A stretch of DNA of 64,000 nucleotides from an uncultured Eubacteriales bacterium. GTDB taxonomy: Bacteria > Bacillota > Clostridia > Christensenellales > Aristaeellaceae. Every line of letters starts with the position of its first letter. Within the stretch, counting starts at the first letter, position 1. Below, in pieces: positions 62,557 through 64,000 of this stretch. The notes below the pieces were generated by a model. The model did not search any database. It was not told where the DNA came from and saw nothing but the letters and a program-made list of their open reading frames with translations. Location of the stretch: NCBI GenBank assembly GCA_902789795.1, contig CADAPM010000006.1, forward strand, positions 1 to 64,000, read 5' to 3'. The translations under genes were made by a program, and so were the position numbers.

Positions 62557-64000
62557 TCAGGTGCCTGCGGTGGCGGCCTTCGCCTGCTTTTCCTTCTGGG
62601 CGGCCACCAGCTTGTCATAGGTCTTCTGGCCGAGGACGCCGTCCTGGCTCAGGCCGCTGGCCTTCTGGAAGCGCTTCAGGGCGGAGGCGGTCATGGGGCC
62701 GAAGTAGCCCGTGGCGGTGGTATCCTTGAAGTAGCCGAGCTGTTCAAGGGTTTTCTGCATCCAGAACACCGTCATGCCGTAGCTGCCGGAGCGCAGCCGC
62801 TGGTAGGCCGGGGCTTCGGCTTCAAAGTCATAGGCGGAAGCCGGGATGACCGTATTGCCGGCGTTGCTCTTGCGGTACTTGGCAAAGGCGGCCAGCTCTT
62901 TGTCAGTATTATTATCGTTGTGGATGGTCAGGACTGTCCCGGCGGTGATGTTCTCATAGACCCATTTAGCATCGGTGGTGTGCAGGCGGATGCAGCCGTG
63001 GGATGCCCTGGAACCCAGGTGATTGAAAGTGGACATGTTGGGGTTGTCGGGGTTGTAATTGATATACATGATCGAGTGGAAGGCGATGTTATCGTCGATT
63101 TTGGTCCAGTACTGCGCCGTGCCGCCGCCCCACTTGGGGAAGGTGCACCAGCGGGCCTTGCGGCCGCTCAGCACATAGGTGCCGGGCTTGCTGGGATACT
63201 TGCTGGTACCGGTGGAGCAGATCATCACGCGCACCAGCACGTTGTACTCCTTATGCTCGTCATAGGTGTAGACCTTGACCACCTGGCTTTTCACATCCAC
63301 GTCCATGGCGTAGGGGACAGGGGTGGGTTCCGGGCTGGGCCGGGGCGCGTCGTTGACGGTGGCCACCCCAGGATCGTTGAAGAGCACGTTCCAGGTCTGC
63401 TCGTTGACGATGCCGGTCACGTCCAGGCCGTTGTTCTTCTGGAAGGCCTTGACGGCGGCCTGTGTGTTCTTATAGAAGCCCGTGGTGGTCTTCCTGTAGG
63501 TGAAGTAGCCCAGCTCCATCAGGCGCTCCTGCACCTTCTGCACGTCGTCGCCCTTGCTGCCGTAGGCCAGCTTGCGGCCATACTTGACCGTTTCGGTGTA
63601 GACGGTGATGGGAGGCTTGGGGGTCGCGGTGGGCTTGGCAAAGATCTCCCGCTCGCTCAGGTCGGAATAGAGCACACCCAGGGTCTGCACGTCCGCCTCG
63701 CCGGTGGGCTCCATGGAGTACATCTGCTGGAAAATGCTGACGGCCTGCTTGGTGGTCTGGTCAAAGCTGCCGTTGACCTCGCCGGAATAGAGGAAATTAT
63801 CCTTCAGCCGCTGCTGCAGCGCACTTACCTGCGCGCCGGTGTCCCCTTCCTTCAGGGGCAGATAGCATTCGCCGAAAATGACCTCCTGGGTCTCATCGTC
63901 CGCGATGCCGGTCTCCGGGAGACCGTAATTGGTCTGCACAGCGGTCACGGCTTCCGCGGTCGCCTCGTCATAGGTGCCGCTGGCAGCGGCCAGGTACCCG
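62557..64000 (-). CDS. L,D-transpeptidase with peptidoglycan-binding domains (cut by window end)
   Basis: At least 480 aa; the frame stays open to base 64000, so the true start is outside. It has several peptidoglycan-binding type 1 repeats: one cut by the window end, GDTGAQVSALQQRLKDNFL, GDDVQKVQERLMELGYFTY and a C-terminal one with SYGMTVFWMQKTLEQLGYF. Between the last two lies the YkuD catalytic domain with SRASHGCIRLHTTDAKW (catalytic Cys). It makes 3-3 cross-links or attaches proteins to peptidoglycan outside the membrane. Catalytic domain inside rather than at one end of the repeats is worth noting. Confidence 0.9.
   Translation of the reverse strand, partial: GYLAAASGTYDEATAEAVTAVQTNYGLPETGIADDETQEVIFGECYLPLKEGDTGAQVSALQQRLKDNFLYSGEVNGSFDQTTKQAVSIFQQMYSMEPTGEADVQTLGVLYSDLSEREIFAKPTATPKPPITVYTETVKYGRKLAYGSKGDDVQKVQERLMELGYFTYRKTTTGFYKNTQAAVKAFQKNNGLDVTGIVNEQTWNVLFNDPGVATVNDAPRPSPEPTPVPYAMDVDVKSQVVKVYTYDEHKEYNVLVRVMICSTGTSKYPSKPGTYVLSGRKARWCTFPKWGGGTAQYWTKIDDNIAFHSIMYINYNPDNPNMSTFNHLGSRASHGCIRLHTTDAKWVYENITAGTVLTIHNDNNTDKELAAFAKYRKSNAGNTVIPASAYDFEAEAPAYQRLRSGSYGMTVFWMQKTLEQLGYFKDTTATGYFGPMTASALKRFQKASGLSQDGVLGQKTYDKLVAAQKEKQAKAATAGT

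Overview
The window is high-GC, densely coded bacterial chromosome. A Gram-positive-type PolC, FloA, ZapA, MutS2, DUF4317 and DUF4364 proteins, an Rrf2-controlled nifS-nifU-cysK cluster and the frr-uppS-cdsA-dxr-rseP-ispG-polC order all point to Bacillota, class Clostridia, probably an uncultured high-GC gut or rumen lineage. The genus cannot be told from the sequence. Promoters with near-consensus sigma-70 boxes and 17-nt spacers are easy to see.

Layout. 1-5.5 kb: tRNA-Gly and the 5' part of tuf (leftward), panE, rpmB, then cysK-nifU-nifS facing an Rrf2 regulator, with an inverted repeat over the nifS -35 box. 5.6-12.7 kb: accessory metabolic genes (VWA protein, two MFS transporters, PPC-domain protein, inositol-phosphatase family protein, 2-hydroxyacid dehydrogenase, PHP phosphoesterase). 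13-28.3 kb: an aldarate (glucarate/galactarate) catabolic region: TctCBA transporter, a PrpR-like regulator whose AAA+ domain has lost its Walker B and GAFTGA motifs, a DapA-family lyase, an AEC transporter, garR, garK, gudD, garD, a GltD-like flavoprotein and a DUF362 protein. A GH28 polygalacturonase at 30 kb fits a pectin/uronate diet. 28.4-35.6 kb: floA, small proteins, an XpaC-like protein, DUF4317 and HU. 35.6-43.7 kb: leftward zapA-U32-mutS2-response regulator-histidine kinase-ispE. 43.9-58.7 kb: DUF4364, a fused ispDF, a HerA-like ATPase, pfkA, then the tightly overlapping frr-PASTA-uppS-cdsA-dxr-rseP-ispG-polC operon. 58.8-64 kb: two secreted proteins, a large adenosine-deaminase-like fusion protein, and an L,D-transpeptidase cut by the window end.

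Most unusual signal. Six intergenic elements (about 6.26, 10.60, 21.13, 22.72, 24.23 and 25.89 kb) are built from inverted arms of short tandem heptads (GAAGTAG-like on the + strand at the left, its complement at the right). All six start 0-18 nt after the stop codon of a + strand gene and have the same orientation. Five enclose only a short core; in three or four of these the core is itself palindromic, and a GTTC-TGC motif recurs. The sixth has variant heptads (GGTTGAA) and encloses, almost without spare bases, a 117-aa S23-type four-helix-bundle gene. Four of the six fill consecutive gaps of the aldarate cluster. I read this as a possible mobile or targeted repeat family with one coding member and five short non-coding members; this is inference.

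Also notable: a 21-bp sequence (19 of 21 identical) shared by the tctC promoter region and the divergent regulator/dapA-like promoter region, a candidate operator for the degenerate PrpR-like regulator; and an 816-aa protein joining a complete adenosine-deaminase metal site to a C-terminal Rossmann-like domain.
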